From positions 1-59,961 of the forward strand of contig CAYUNE010000023.1 in NCBI GenBank assembly GCA_964446115.1: a DNA stretch of 59,961 nucleotides, read 5' to 3'. Shown here piece after piece: positions 34,970 through 44,072 of this stretch (positions are counted from its first letter, which is position 1; every line of letters starts with the position of its first letter). The notes beneath the pieces were generated by a model that was not told the DNA's origin, searched no databases, and saw nothing but the letters and a program-made list of their open reading frames with translations. The translations under genes were made by a program, and so were the position numbers. Source of the stretch: CAYUNE01 sp964446115. Lineage in GTDB: Bacteria; Desulfobacterota; Desulfobulbia; Desulfobulbales; Desulfobulbaceae.

Positions 34970-36031
34970 TTACTTGGCCACCCAGGCCTGGAACCGTTTT
35001 TCCAGACTCTCGCCGTTCTCCAGCCAGAAGTCGACGTTGGTCATGAGGGCGTTGTCCAGGTGACCTTCAGCCGTGGGCAGCAGCGGCAGCATCTCCGCAG
35101 CGATGCTCTTCCCGGTACCCTTGGCAGTCCAGCCGTAGGCGATCTTGTTGAAAAAGACGGCCTGGCGGTCGGGACGCATGGAAAGGGCGATGAACTTGTG
35201 GGCATTGTCCACGTTTTTGGAACCCTTGACAATGGTCCAGTAATCCATGGAGTAGTTGTTGCCGTCCCAGACGATTTTGAAGTTACGTTTCTCTTCCTTG
35301 TTGATGCGGGTGACCCAGGCATTGTAGGCCATGCTCATGACCACGTCGCCGGCGGCCAGCCGCTGCTGGGGTTCGGCACCGGCCTTCCACCAGACGATAT
35401 GGGGTTTGAGTTCGTCGAGCTTGGCAAAGGCGCGATCCACCCCCTCTTTGGTGGCCAGCAGCTTGTAAACGTCGCTGCGGGCGACACCGTCGGCAAGCAG
35501 GGCCACTTCAAGGGTCATCTTGGAGCCGCGGCGCATACCGCGCTTTCCCGGCCATTTTTTGACATCCCAGAACTCGGCCCAGGTTTTGGGCCCATCCTTG
35601 AGGACATCGGCATCATAGGCGAACACCGTGGACCAGATGAGGATACCGGCGCCGCAGTCGGAAACCGCGCCTTCCACCATGTTTTTCTTGTCGGTGATCT
35701 TCGACCAGTCAAGGGTTTCGAATAATCCCTCCTCGCAGCCCTGGAAGGCCTCGGGCGCTTCGACCTGGACCACATCCCAGGTGACGTTGCCGGTTTCCAC
35801 CATGGCGCGGATCTTGGCCATCTCGCCGTTCCACTCATCTTCAACGATCTTGATGCCGGTTTCCTTCATAAAGGGTTCGAAATAGGCGATTTTATGCGCC
35901 GCCTGGGTGGTTCCTCCCCAGCCGACGATGGTGAGGGAATCCCCGGCCGCAGCCGGAGTGCCCGTGCCGATGGCCGCCGTCACGGCACATGCAGCGATAA
36001 AGCTTGAGAGTATAGGCAGATTCGGTTTCAT
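34970..36031 (-). CDS. ABC transporter periplasmic binding protein, PotD type
   Basis: A 353-residue protein from ATG 36031 preceded by AAAGGAGGAGACC; the frame is open 37 codons further upstream. A signal peptide (about 1-29, ending TPAAAG) precedes a periplasmic-binding fold beginning SLTIVGWGGTTQAAHKIAYFEPF, typical of PotD/FutA cluster D proteins. The expected polyamine-binding acidic residues cannot be checked without alignment, so the ligand is open. It is the first gene of the transporter operon and lies divergently from a DeoR-type regulator. Confidence 0.9.
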   Translation of the reverse strand: MKPNLPILSSFIAACAVTAAIGTGTPAAAGDSLTIVGWGGTTQAAHKIAYFEPFMKETGIKIVEDEWNGEMAKIRAMVETGNVTWDVVQVEAPEAFQGCEEGLFETLDWSKITDKKNMVEGAVSDCGAGILIWSTVFAYDADVLKDGPKTWAEFWDVKKWPGKRGMRRGSKMTLEVALLADGVARSDVYKLLATKEGVDRAFAKLDELKPHIVWWKAGAEPQQRLAAGDVVMSMAYNAWVTRINKEEKRNFKIVWDGNNYSMDYWTIVKGSKNVDNAHKFIALSMRPDRQAVFFNKIAYGWTAKGTGKSIAAEMLPLLPTAEGHLDNALMTNVDFWLENGESLEKRFQAWVAK

Positions 36032-36059
36032 CGGTCTCCTCCTTTTGTGATTTGTTTCA

Positions 36060-36192
36060 CCGAACAACGATTCAGCCATTGCACCGGCATCCCGGGTGAA
36101 TGCCTGAACCCCTCCCCGGGGAAGCCTGTCCATGCCAGACATTCCCGACTATATATGACTATTAACACATTCATTTTGACCGAACAACCATT
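36060..36192. promoter_or_regulatory. Paired CCGAACAAC repeats in the potD-deoR divergent region
   Basis: CCGAACAACGATT (36060-36072) and CCGAACAACCATT (36180-36192) are exactly 120 bases apart. The first is part of TTGTT-N6-AACAA. The CGAACA core resembles half-sites of GlpR/DeoR-family operators. The rest of the 36032-36383 gap holds no gene that I can see. Confidence 0.5.
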
Positions 36193-36383
36193 ATTGAGCG
36201 CTCCGCCCTTTTCTTTCCGGCGGCTGTCAAGCGCGCATTATCCAGGCTTGACAAGGGATCGGCCTGGGGCTACATTACAAAGGTTTGCTGATCTTTTCCG
36301 TGGCTCCGCCATGCTTTGACAGCGGTGATGAATTTCCGGAAAACGCCATGCCCACGGAAGGTGGAAGAGGAGGAATTCCGTTC

Positions 36384-37160
36384 ATGAATCCAGCTGCCCG
36401 ACGAGTCGAAATCGTCAACATCATCAGAGAGCGTGACCGGGTCGCGGTGGATGAGCTGGCCGAGTCCCTGCACATTTCCCGGGAAACCGTCCGGCGCGAC
36501 CTCACCGTTTTGGCACGTGCCGGAAAAATCCAGAAATTCCACGGTGGTGCCGCGCTTCCCACTGTTGTCGGTGAGGGTTCGTTCCAGGAGCGGATGCGGG
36601 AAAACGTCAAGGCCAAGGTGGGCATCGCCACCCGGGCGCTGGAGCTCATCTCTCCGGGCGAAACCCTGTTTATCGATACCGGCTCGACCACCCTCTACTT
36701 TGCCGAACAGCTCACCTCCATCGCCAACCTCACCGTGGTGACCAACTCCGCCGAGATCGCCAGGATTCTGAGCTCGGAAGGCTCCCGGTCGCGCACCTTT
36801 CTGCTGGGTGGCGAGTTCAGCAGCGACAATCAGCAGACCGTGGGCAGCCTGGCCATTTCCCAGATCCGTTCATTCCGGGCCCATCACGCTGTCTTGACCA
36901 TCGGGGCGCTCGATGAGCGCACCGGCGCCATGGATTTCAATATCGAGGAGGCGCAGATCGCCAGGGCCATGATCAACCAGGCGCAAACCCTCACCCTGCT
37001 GGTGGACAGTTCCAAGTTCAATCGCATTGCCTCCTTCAAGGTCTGCGGCCTGGAGCAGATCAACAACCTCGTCTGCGATACCCCGCCCTCCGGCAACCTC
37101 GGCAAGGCTCTGGCCAAGGTCGGCGTCGCCGTGTTCTCCTCGACCCGCACGAAATCATAG
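36384..37160 (+). CDS. DeoR/GlpR-family transcriptional regulator
   Basis: A 258-residue protein from ATG 36384 behind GGAGGAATTCCGTTC; upstream in-frame ATGs have poorer sites. The N-terminal helix-turn-helix (RRVEIVNIIRERDRVAVDELAESLHISRETVRRDL) and the sugar-phosphate-sensing domain (TLFIDTGSTTLYFAEQL, LLVDSSKFNRIASF) are complete. GlpR-type members respond to glycerol-3-phosphate. It is divergent from the transporter and upstream of GlpA/GlpB-like genes, so it probably controls both. Confidence 0.92.
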   Translation: MNPAARRVEIVNIIRERDRVAVDELAESLHISRETVRRDLTVLARAGKIQKFHGGAALPTVVGEGSFQERMRENVKAKVGIATRALELISPGETLFIDTGSTTLYFAEQLTSIANLTVVTNSAEIARILSSEGSRSRTFLLGGEFSSDNQQTVGSLAISQIRSFRAHHAVLTIGALDERTGAMDFNIEEAQIARAMINQAQTLTLLVDSSKFNRIASFKVCGLEQINNLVCDTPPSGNLGKALAKVGVAVFSSTRTKS

Positions 37161-37277
37161 GTTGCCGCCCGCAGGGAAGATAACCGGGCAGCATCGGTTA
37201 CGTCTCTTTCGGCGGTAAGCCTGCACCCTGCCGCGGAAACGATTGCACGCTTGGTCATGTTCTGTTAACATTCGGTC

Positions 37278-38726
37278 ATGAGTGCTCCCGGGTCCGAAAA
37301 AAAATGCGATACCGCCGCCCCATCGGGCGGCAACAGTTGCCTGCTTGCTGATGTCGAAGTGGCGGTTGTCGGCGGCGGGGTCGTCGGCTGCGCTGTGGCC
37401 CGACGTCTCGCCCTGGAGGGGATCGGAGCGGTGCTGGTGGAAAAGGCTCCGGATATTCTCGATGGTGCCAGCAAGGGCAACAGCGCCATTTTGCATACCG
37501 GTTTCGACGCGCCGGTGGGGTCGCTGGAATGGCGGTGCGTTCAGGAGGGTTACGGGGAATATCTGGAGATCCACCGGGAACTTGGTCTGCCGTTGTTGAA
37601 AACCGGTGCTCTGGTTGCCGCCTGGAGCGCGGATGAAGAGGCCCGTTTCCAGGCGATCATCGCCAAGGGGCATGAGAACGGCGTCATGGATCTGCGCCTG
37701 TTGACCAGGGATGAAATATTCGCCCGGGAGCCGAACCTGGCCCCCCGTATCCGCGCCGCCATCCATGTACCCCGCGAATATGTCATTGACCCCTGGTCCG
37801 CCCCCCTGGCCTATCTGACCCAGGCGCTGGAAAACGGCGGCAAGGCTGTTTTCAACGCAGCGGTAACAGGAGGAGCTTTCGACGGTGAAAGCTGGCTGCT
37901 TGAAACCGGCCGCGGCAGGATCCGAGCCCGCCATGTGATCAACTGTGCCGGTTTGTACGGTGATCTCCTCGACCGTGATCTGCTGGGAGACAGCGAATTC
38001 ACCATCCGCCCCCGCAAGGGCCAGTTCGTTGTCTTTGACAAGGCCGCCCACGGCCTCATCAACTCGATTATTCTGCCGGTTCCCACCCAGCGCACCAAGG
38101 GCATTGTCCTCTTTCCAACGATTTTCGGAAACCTGGCGGTGGGCCCCACCGCCGAGGAGCAGGAGGAAAGGGACGAGGCCCACGTTGACGAGGATATTCT
38201 CAAGGATCTCCATGCCCGCGCCCTTGCCTGCATCCCCGCTCTCAAAACCATCCCGGTCACCGCAACCTATGCCGGTATCCGGCCGGCCACCGAAAGGCCC
38301 GAATACCGGATTCGGGAGGATGGGCAGCGCCATTGGATCACCCTGGGGGGCATCCGTTCCACCGGGTTGACCGCCGCCCTGGGTATCGCCCGACATCTGG
38401 TGACCCTGCTGCGGAAACAGGGCGTTCGGAGTCGCCCCCTGGATAAGCCGAATATTCCCCGGGTTCCCAACCTGGCCGAGCATCTGCCCCGGGATTATCA
38501 GAGGCCGGGTTTTGGCGAGATCGTCTGTCACTGTGAAATGGTCACCGATCGCGAGATCAGGGCCGCTCTGACCGCCCGGCCGCCGGCCCGCAGCCTTGCC
38601 GGCCTGAAGCGGCGTACCCGGGTGACCATGGGACGTTGCCAGGGATTCTACTGCTCCGCCCGGCTGGCCGAACTGACCCGGGGCAGGTTCGATGAACCGT
38701 TGGGTTTAGAGGACGAAGATGGCTGA
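37278..38726 (+). CDS. GlpA-like FAD oxidoreductase with C-terminal BFD [2Fe-2S] domain
   Basis: This 482-residue protein has an N-terminal FAD fold (VAVVGGGVVGCAVARRL, about 27-43), a DAO-type core (ILDGASKGNSAILHTGFDA; YAGIRPATERPEYRI) and a C-terminal BFD-like [2Fe-2S] domain (CHCEMVTDREI...MGRCQGFYC). This is the arrangement of the anaerobic glycerol-3-phosphate dehydrogenase subunit GlpA and related L-2-hydroxyacid oxidases. It overlaps the next oxidoreductase by eight bases. The product would be dihydroxyacetone phosphate if the substrate is glycerol-3-phosphate. Confidence 0.85.
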   Translation: MSAPGSEKKCDTAAPSGGNSCLLADVEVAVVGGGVVGCAVARRLALEGIGAVLVEKAPDILDGASKGNSAILHTGFDAPVGSLEWRCVQEGYGEYLEIHRELGLPLLKTGALVAAWSADEEARFQAIIAKGHENGVMDLRLLTRDEIFAREPNLAPRIRAAIHVPREYVIDPWSAPLAYLTQALENGGKAVFNAAVTGGAFDGESWLLETGRGRIRARHVINCAGLYGDLLDRDLLGDSEFTIRPRKGQFVVFDKAAHGLINSIILPVPTQRTKGIVLFPTIFGNLAVGPTAEEQEERDEAHVDEDILKDLHARALACIPALKTIPVTATYAGIRPATERPEYRIREDGQRHWITLGGIRSTGLTAALGIARHLVTLLRKQGVRSRPLDKPNIPRVPNLAEHLPRDYQRPGFGEIVCHCEMVTDREIRAALTARPPARSLAGLKRRTRVTMGRCQGFYCSARLAELTRGRFDEPLGLEDEDG

Positions 38727-39705
38727 AATCTTCTGTAAGGATTATTACCGGGAATATGACGTGGTGATCATCGGTGCAGGCCCCTCCGGCCTGGCCGCGG
38801 CCATGGAGTTGAAAAAGGCCGGTATCCGGAATCTGACCGTTCTGGAGCGTGAGCAGCAGGCCGGCGGTATTCCACGTCACTGCGGGCATCCACCTTTCGG
38901 TATCATCGAGTGCCGCCGCATCCTCAGGGGACCTGCCTATGCCCGCCGGCTGGCGCAAAGCGCTGCCGCCGCCGGAGTGGAGATTCAGCTGGGAGTTTCG
39001 GTGACCGGCCTGCATCCCGGCGGCATGCTCTCGGTGATCTCCGCCTCCGGTCCCCTGGCGATCAAGGCCCGTCGCGTGCTGCTGGCAACCGGAACCCGTG
39101 AGACTCCCCGTTCCGCGCGGCTGGTGTCCGGCGGTCGCCCCCTGGGAATCTGCACAACCGGTGTTTTGCAGTCCATGTTCCATCTCAAGCAGCTGGTTCC
39201 CTTCAGGCAGCCTGTGGTGGTGGGGACGGAAATCGTCGCCTTCTCCGCCCTGCTCACCTGCAAAAAGGCGGGGATCAGGCCGGTGGCCATGCTGGAATCT
39301 TCCCCGCATCCTTCAACACCCTGGCCGTTGTCCCGTGCCGGCAGGATTTTCGGGGTGCCGCTGCGCCTTTCAACGCGTATTGTCGGCATCCGCGGCAAGG
39401 AGCGGGTAAGGGCGGTGAGGATCGTGGAGGGACAGGGAGAGCAAGAGGAGATTTCCTGCGACGGCGTTCTCTTCACCGGGCTTTTTATCCCCGAGTCAAG
39501 TCTTGCCCGGCAGGCCGGTCTGCGGCTTGACGACACCCGGGGAACACCCCTGACCGATCGTTTCGGCCGCTGCTCCGATCCCGTCTACTATGCAACGGGC
39601 AATCTCGTCCACCACCCGGTCAAGATGGCCGGAGGCTGCTGGCTTGCGGGTCGGCGGACAGGGCGGAATATCGCCCGGGATCTGGCCGGCGGCCTGCCGG
39701 TATAA
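38719..39705 (+). CDS. NAD(P)/FAD oxidoreductase partner of the GlpA-like protein
   Basis: This 328-residue protein has an FAD fold (VVIIGAGPSGLAAAMELKKAG, about 16-36), a CGHPPFGI segment and a second nucleotide-binding region (QPVVVGTEIVAFSALLTC). Such proteins commonly pair with GlpA-like enzymes, usually followed by a short DUF1667 protein that is absent here. The two genes overlap and should form one complex. The next gene, recQ, is convergent, so this ends the unit. Confidence 0.8.
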   Translation: MAEIFCKDYYREYDVVIIGAGPSGLAAAMELKKAGIRNLTVLEREQQAGGIPRHCGHPPFGIIECRRILRGPAYARRLAQSAAAAGVEIQLGVSVTGLHPGGMLSVISASGPLAIKARRVLLATGTRETPRSARLVSGGRPLGICTTGVLQSMFHLKQLVPFRQPVVVGTEIVAFSALLTCKKAGIRPVAMLESSPHPSTPWPLSRAGRIFGVPLRLSTRIVGIRGKERVRAVRIVEGQGEQEEISCDGVLFTGLFIPESSLARQAGLRLDDTRGTPLTDRFGRCSDPVYYATGNLVHHPVKMAGGCWLAGRRTGRNIARDLAGGLPV

Positions 39706-39729
39706 CCGCGGCCGGAGCGCTTCGCCGGA

Positions 39730-41928
39730 CTAGTCGTCGTCTCCGGTTTCGCTGCCGACCTTTTTCCGCCTGCCCAGCAGATAGCCCCGGACAATATGGG
39801 CCTGGTCATAGCCGGCCTTGCCGTCAAGGGCCTCGATCACCGGTTTCAGAAATTCCGTTCCCAGGCGGTGGAATTCCTCCTCCAGCAGGCGTCTGGTCCG
39901 GGAATCCACGAACAGGTCGATATCCAGCTCGTTGCCTTGGGCGAGATAGTTGTCCAGGTGGGTGGCGACGGTCGATTCCCTGAGATTGCGCTGCCGGGCG
40001 ATTTCGGCAAGGCTGACTCCGCGGGCTGCCAGCAGTCCGCTTTTCAGAACGGTCTCGCCGAGGCCCGCGCGCGGTTTTCCGGGCTGTGGAGTCGGGGTCT
40101 GGACGGCGCAGGGTTTTGCGTCCGGATGGGTTTCGACAAAGGCTGAAACGGCGTCGAGGAAACGGTTGCCGTATCTCTCCATCTTGGCCCTGCCCACGCC
40201 GTGCACGGCCAGAAGTCCCTCTTCGTTTTCCGGTAACAGGCAGCACATCTCGCGCAGACTCCTGTCTGAAAAGACGACAAAGGGCGGCACGTTCTCCTCC
40301 CGGGCGATCCGGCGCCGGAGATCGCTGAGGATGGTGAAGAGCTCCGGGTTGTTCTCCACGGTTTTTGTCGCTGCAGCGGCTTTTTTTTGTACCGCTCTGA
40401 TTCGCTGCATGGTGAAATCGGTCCGGCCGAAAAGCACCTCTTCGCCTTTGGCGGTGATTTTCAAAACGGGGAAGCGTTCCCCGGTGGTGGTGAGCAACCC
40501 CTGATGGAGCATGGCGTTGAGCAGTTGCTGCCAGAATCTCCTGGGTTTGTCGCGGCCCACTCCATGGGTCTTGATGCGGTCGTGACCCAGGCGCAGGAGT
40601 TTTTTTGACCTGGAGCCGGTAACGATGTCGATGATATGGCCGGCACCAAAGGACTGGCCGGTACGGTAGGCCGCCGACATCAGCATTTGGGCCTCCACCG
40701 TGGCCTCGATTTCTTCCACTCCCTGTTTGCAGATATCGCAGCCGCCGCAGTTGTCACCTGGAAGCTTCTCGTCGAAATATCCCAGCAGCTGTTTGCGGCG
40801 ACAGAGCGTCTCTTCCGCGAAGTCGGCCATCTGGCGCAGCTTCTGGCGGGCGACTTCCCGTTCCCGCTCATCATCCATGCGTTCGATGAAGTAGCCGAGC
40901 CGGGCCAGGTCTCCCCGGTGGTAAAAGAGGCGGCAAAGGGCCGGTTCACCGTCGCGGCCGGCCCGGCCTGTTTCCTGGTAGTAGCTCTCCATGTTTTTGG
41001 GCAGGTCGCCATGGAGCACGAAACGGACATTGGATTTGTCGATGCCCATGCCGAAGGCCACGGTGGCAACGATCACCCGGACCTCGTCGCGGTTGAAGGC
41101 CTCCTGGTTTTCCATGCGTTGCCGGGAATCGAGACCGGCATGGTAGGCAAGAGCGGAAATGCTGTTTTGGCGAAGATGGTGGGCGGTGCGTTCCACGTCC
41201 TTGCGGCTCAGCCGATAGACGATCCCGGCTTCCCCCGGCCGTGAGCGAATGGTTTCCGTGATCTGTTCCAGGATATTGTGGCGCGGCAGCACCTCGTAAA
41301 AGAGGTTGGGGCGGTTGAAGGAGGCGCGTATCTTCAGGGGGTCATCCAGGTGAAGGCGCTCGATGATATCCGCCTGCACCCGCCGGGTGGCCGTGGCAGT
41401 AAAGGCCCCCATGGGCACCCCGGGAACGAGGCTGCGCAGGGAGGAAAGCTGCAGGTAATCGGGCCGGAAGTCGTGGCCCCATTCCGAAATGCAGTGGGCC
41501 TCGTCAACGGCCATCATGGTGACGGGAGCGTCCTTGAGCCGGGAGCTGAACTCGGCAAGCGCCAGTCGTTCGGGGGCAAGGTAGAGCAGGTCCAGATCGC
41601 CCCGGGTCAGAGAGGCGAGAATGCGGCGACGATCCTCATCCATCAGGGTCGAGTTGATGAACGCCGCCCTGATACCCAGGCTGCGGGCACTGTCGACCTG
41701 ATCCTTCATCAATGAAATCAGGGGAGAAATAACGATCGCGGTGCCCGACATGAGCGTTGCGGGCAGTTGATAGCAGAGGGATTTGCCGCCGCCGGTGGGC
41801 ATGACCGCAAAGACGTCCCGGCCCGCCAGGAGGGCCCGGACAATGGTCTCCTGGTTTTCCCTGAAGCCGGAAAAGCCGAAGGTCTCCGACAGGCAGGCGA
41901 GGATTTTTTGTGTTGATATGGTAGTCAT
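39730..41928 (-). CDS. recQ: ATP-dependent DNA helicase RecQ
   Basis: A 732-residue protein from the ATG at 41928. It has the helicase core (GRDVFAVMPTGGGKSLCYQLPA, VDEAHCISEWGHDFRPDY, GRAGRDGEPA). A zinc-binding RQC region has cysteines near CRR...CGGCDIC, and an HRDC domain follows (REMCCLLPENEEGLLAVHGVGRAKMERYGNRFLDAV). The C-terminal extension looks like a helix-turn-helix (SLAEIARQRNLRESTVATHLDNYL). RecQ acts in recombination repair. It is divergent from typA and convergent with the oxidoreductase gene. Confidence 0.96.
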   Translation of the reverse strand: MTTISTQKILACLSETFGFSGFRENQETIVRALLAGRDVFAVMPTGGGKSLCYQLPATLMSGTAIVISPLISLMKDQVDSARSLGIRAAFINSTLMDEDRRRILASLTRGDLDLLYLAPERLALAEFSSRLKDAPVTMMAVDEAHCISEWGHDFRPDYLQLSSLRSLVPGVPMGAFTATATRRVQADIIERLHLDDPLKIRASFNRPNLFYEVLPRHNILEQITETIRSRPGEAGIVYRLSRKDVERTAHHLRQNSISALAYHAGLDSRQRMENQEAFNRDEVRVIVATVAFGMGIDKSNVRFVLHGDLPKNMESYYQETGRAGRDGEPALCRLFYHRGDLARLGYFIERMDDEREREVARQKLRQMADFAEETLCRRKQLLGYFDEKLPGDNCGGCDICKQGVEEIEATVEAQMLMSAAYRTGQSFGAGHIIDIVTGSRSKKLLRLGHDRIKTHGVGRDKPRRFWQQLLNAMLHQGLLTTTGERFPVLKITAKGEEVLFGRTDFTMQRIRAVQKKAAAATKTVENNPELFTILSDLRRRIAREENVPPFVVFSDRSLREMCCLLPENEEGLLAVHGVGRAKMERYGNRFLDAVSAFVETHPDAKPCAVQTPTPQPGKPRAGLGETVLKSGLLAARGVSLAEIARQRNLRESTVATHLDNYLAQGNELDIDLFVDSRTRRLLEEEFHRLGTEFLKPVIEALDGKAGYDQAHIVRGYLLGRRKKVGSETGDDD

Positions 41929-42111
41929 GGGAACAAGGTCCAGGGGATAGAGGATTATTGTAGCCGCCATAGCCTAATATTGCAATGCAACGGCCAATCT
42001 GCTTGTTTTTCGGTCGGCATTCGGGTAAAGTCTGCCGTTTTTCGATACCGGCCCGGCCGGAACGGGGAATTCACACTCAAGACATCTTTATCATGTGACG
42101 GGGAAAGAACA

Positions 42112-43914
42112 GTGCAGGCAACACAGCAGAAGATCAGAAATGTGGCCATCATCGCCCATGTCGATCATGGCAAGACCACGCTGGTGGATCAGCTCTTCCG
42201 CCAGAGCGGCATGTTTCGGGACAACCAGGAAGTGGCCGAACGGCTCATGGATTCCATGGACCTGGAGAAGGAACGCGGCATCACCATTGCCTCAAAAAAC
42301 GGTTCCTACACCTACGGCGACTATCGCATCAATATCATCGACACCCCCGGGCATGCCGATTTTGGCGGTCAGGTGGAACGGGTCCTGCGCATGGCCGACG
42401 GCGCCGTTCTCCTGGTAGATGCCCAGGAAGGCCCCATGCCCCAGACCTTTTTTGTGGTGAAAAAGGCCCTGGCGGCCGGTCTTCCCATTCTGCTGGTGGT
42501 CAACAAGATCGACAAGCCGGCAGCCCGTTGCGACTGGACCGTGGATCAGGTCTTCGATCTGCTGGCCCGGCTCGATGCCCCGGATGAGGTGCTCGACTTT
42601 CCCGTGGTCTACGGTTCGTCCAAGGAGGGCTACATGATCGCCGAACCCGAGGACACGCCGGTGCCGGGGAGGGGAATGGAGCTCATCTCCGAGATGATCG
42701 TCAACCACGTGCCTCCGCCGGCCGGCGATCCCGAAGCACCGCTCCAGCTGCAGATCAACACCATTGACTACTCTCCCTACCTGGGGCGGCTGGGGATCGG
42801 CAAGGTGGTCAACGGACGCCTCAATCTCAACGACAACGTGGTGGTGGCCCGGCGCGACGGTTCCATCAAACCGGTGCGCATCACCAAGATCTTTTCCTTT
42901 TCCGGTGATCGGCAGGAACCGGTGGAAACCGCTTCCACCGGAGATATTGTCGCTGTAGCCGGCATGGACGACGTGACGGTGGGGGTGACCTTCACCGACC
43001 CCGACGACCCCCGCCCCCTGCCCCTGATCGAGATCGATCCCCCCACCATTTCCATGAACTTCATCCCCAATGACTCTCCCTTTGCCGGGATCGACGGCAA
43101 ATTCGTCACCTCGCGGCATATCGAGGAACGGCTCTCCCGGGAGACCCTGGCCGACGTCGCCCTGCGGGTGGAACAGCTTGCCGATGCGGTGGGATTCCGG
43201 GTATCGGGGCGCGGTGAACTGCATCTTTCCATCCTCATCGAAAAGATGCGGCGCGAGGGGTATGAGTTCCAGGTGACCCGTCCCCATGTCATCATGCGAG
43301 AGGAAAACGGCGAGACCGTGGAGCCCTATGAGGAGCTCACCGTGGATGTGGATGAGCAGTTTCAGGGTGTGGTCATCGAAAAGCTCGGCAAACTCAAGGG
43401 AGTGCTCCTGGACATGCAGGTTGAAAAGGAGATGTCACGCATGGTGTTCCGGGTTCCCACCCGGGGCCTGCTGGGCTACCGCTCCGAATTCATGACCGAT
43501 ACCCGCGGTACCGGGGTGATGAACTATGTCTTTGCCGAGTGGGGACCCCATGCCGGGGAGATCATCAATCGCAGCAACGGTGTCTTGGTGGTCAAGGAGA
43601 CCTGCACCACCGTGGCCTACGCCCTTTTCAATCTCCAGGACCGCGGCAGGCTGTTCGTGGGTCCGGGGGTGGAGGTCTATGGTGGCCAGATCATCGGCGA
43701 GCATTGCCGGCCCGCCGATCTCATCGTCAACCCGGCAAAGGGGAAAAAACTGACCAATATGCGGGCCTCGGGATCGGATGAGGCGGTTATTCTCACCCCA
43801 CCGGTTGACATGAGCCTCGAGGACTGCATATCATATATCAATGACGACGAATTGGTGGAAATCACCCCCAAGGCGGTTCGACTGCGTAAGATCAAGGCAA
43901 AATCAAAGCCATGA
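42112..43914 (+). CDS. typA: Ribosome-associated GTPase TypA/BipA
   Basis: A 600-residue protein from GTG 42112, behind GGGGAAAG; the frame is open 44 codons upstream but without family-like sequence. G motifs are AHVDHGKTTL (G1), DTPGHADFGG (G3) and NKIDKP (G4). EF-G-like domains and the BipA-specific C-terminus follow (RGLLGYRSEFMTDTRGTG, NMRASGSDEAV). Length is normal. Its stop overlaps the start of a small membrane protein that seems to contain selenocysteine, so the two are translationally coupled. Confidence 0.97.
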   Translation: MQATQQKIRNVAIIAHVDHGKTTLVDQLFRQSGMFRDNQEVAERLMDSMDLEKERGITIASKNGSYTYGDYRINIIDTPGHADFGGQVERVLRMADGAVLLVDAQEGPMPQTFFVVKKALAAGLPILLVVNKIDKPAARCDWTVDQVFDLLARLDAPDEVLDFPVVYGSSKEGYMIAEPEDTPVPGRGMELISEMIVNHVPPPAGDPEAPLQLQINTIDYSPYLGRLGIGKVVNGRLNLNDNVVVARRDGSIKPVRITKIFSFSGDRQEPVETASTGDIVAVAGMDDVTVGVTFTDPDDPRPLPLIEIDPPTISMNFIPNDSPFAGIDGKFVTSRHIEERLSRETLADVALRVEQLADAVGFRVSGRGELHLSILIEKMRREGYEFQVTRPHVIMREENGETVEPYEELTVDVDEQFQGVVIEKLGKLKGVLLDMQVEKEMSRMVFRVPTRGLLGYRSEFMTDTRGTGVMNYVFAEWGPHAGEIINRSNGVLVVKETCTTVAYALFNLQDRGRLFVGPGVEVYGGQIIGEHCRPADLIVNPAKGKKLTNMRASGSDEAVILTPPVDMSLEDCISYINDDELVEITPKAVRLRKIKAKSKP

Positions 43915-44072
43915 AAGACACACTCATTCTCATCGTCGCCTTTCTGGCCGGCGGCGCGACCTTCGGCCTTCTCCTGAGGAAATTCGGCGGCGACTGTATC
44001 CCCTGACTGATGATCTACGGCTCCATGGGCATGGGGCTGATCACCTACACGCTGCTGAAATTCTTTTTCTGA
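43911..44072 (+). CDS. Probable selenoprotein: 53-residue membrane protein with C-I-P-U motif
   Basis: ATG 43911 overlaps the typA stop (ATGA). The frame reads a hydrophobic helix (about 4-22), R23-K24, G-G-D-C29-I-P, then TGA at 44004-44006. It continues in frame with a second helix rich in Gly and Met (about 33-53) to a TGA at 44070-44072. With Sec at codon 32 the motif is C29-x-x-U32, the classical redox motif of selenoproteins. A 9-bp hairpin with a G-starting loop lies at the right distance after the UGA (see next entry). Ending at the first TGA would give a 31-residue peptide and leave the second helix unexplained. The alternative is a nonsense mutation. Family not recognised. Confidence 0.72.
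44018..44039 (+). promoter_or_regulatory. SECIS-like hairpin after in-frame UGA
   Basis: CGGCTCCAT (44018-44026) pairs with ATGGGGCTG (44031-44039) in nine pairs, two of them G-U, closing the loop GGGC. Twenty bases separate the UGA from the loop, within the known bacterial range (about 16-37). The loop begins with G, as bacterial SECIS elements require. GAT at 44012-44014 and ATC at 44040-44042 could extend the stem past a bulge. Confidence 0.7.
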
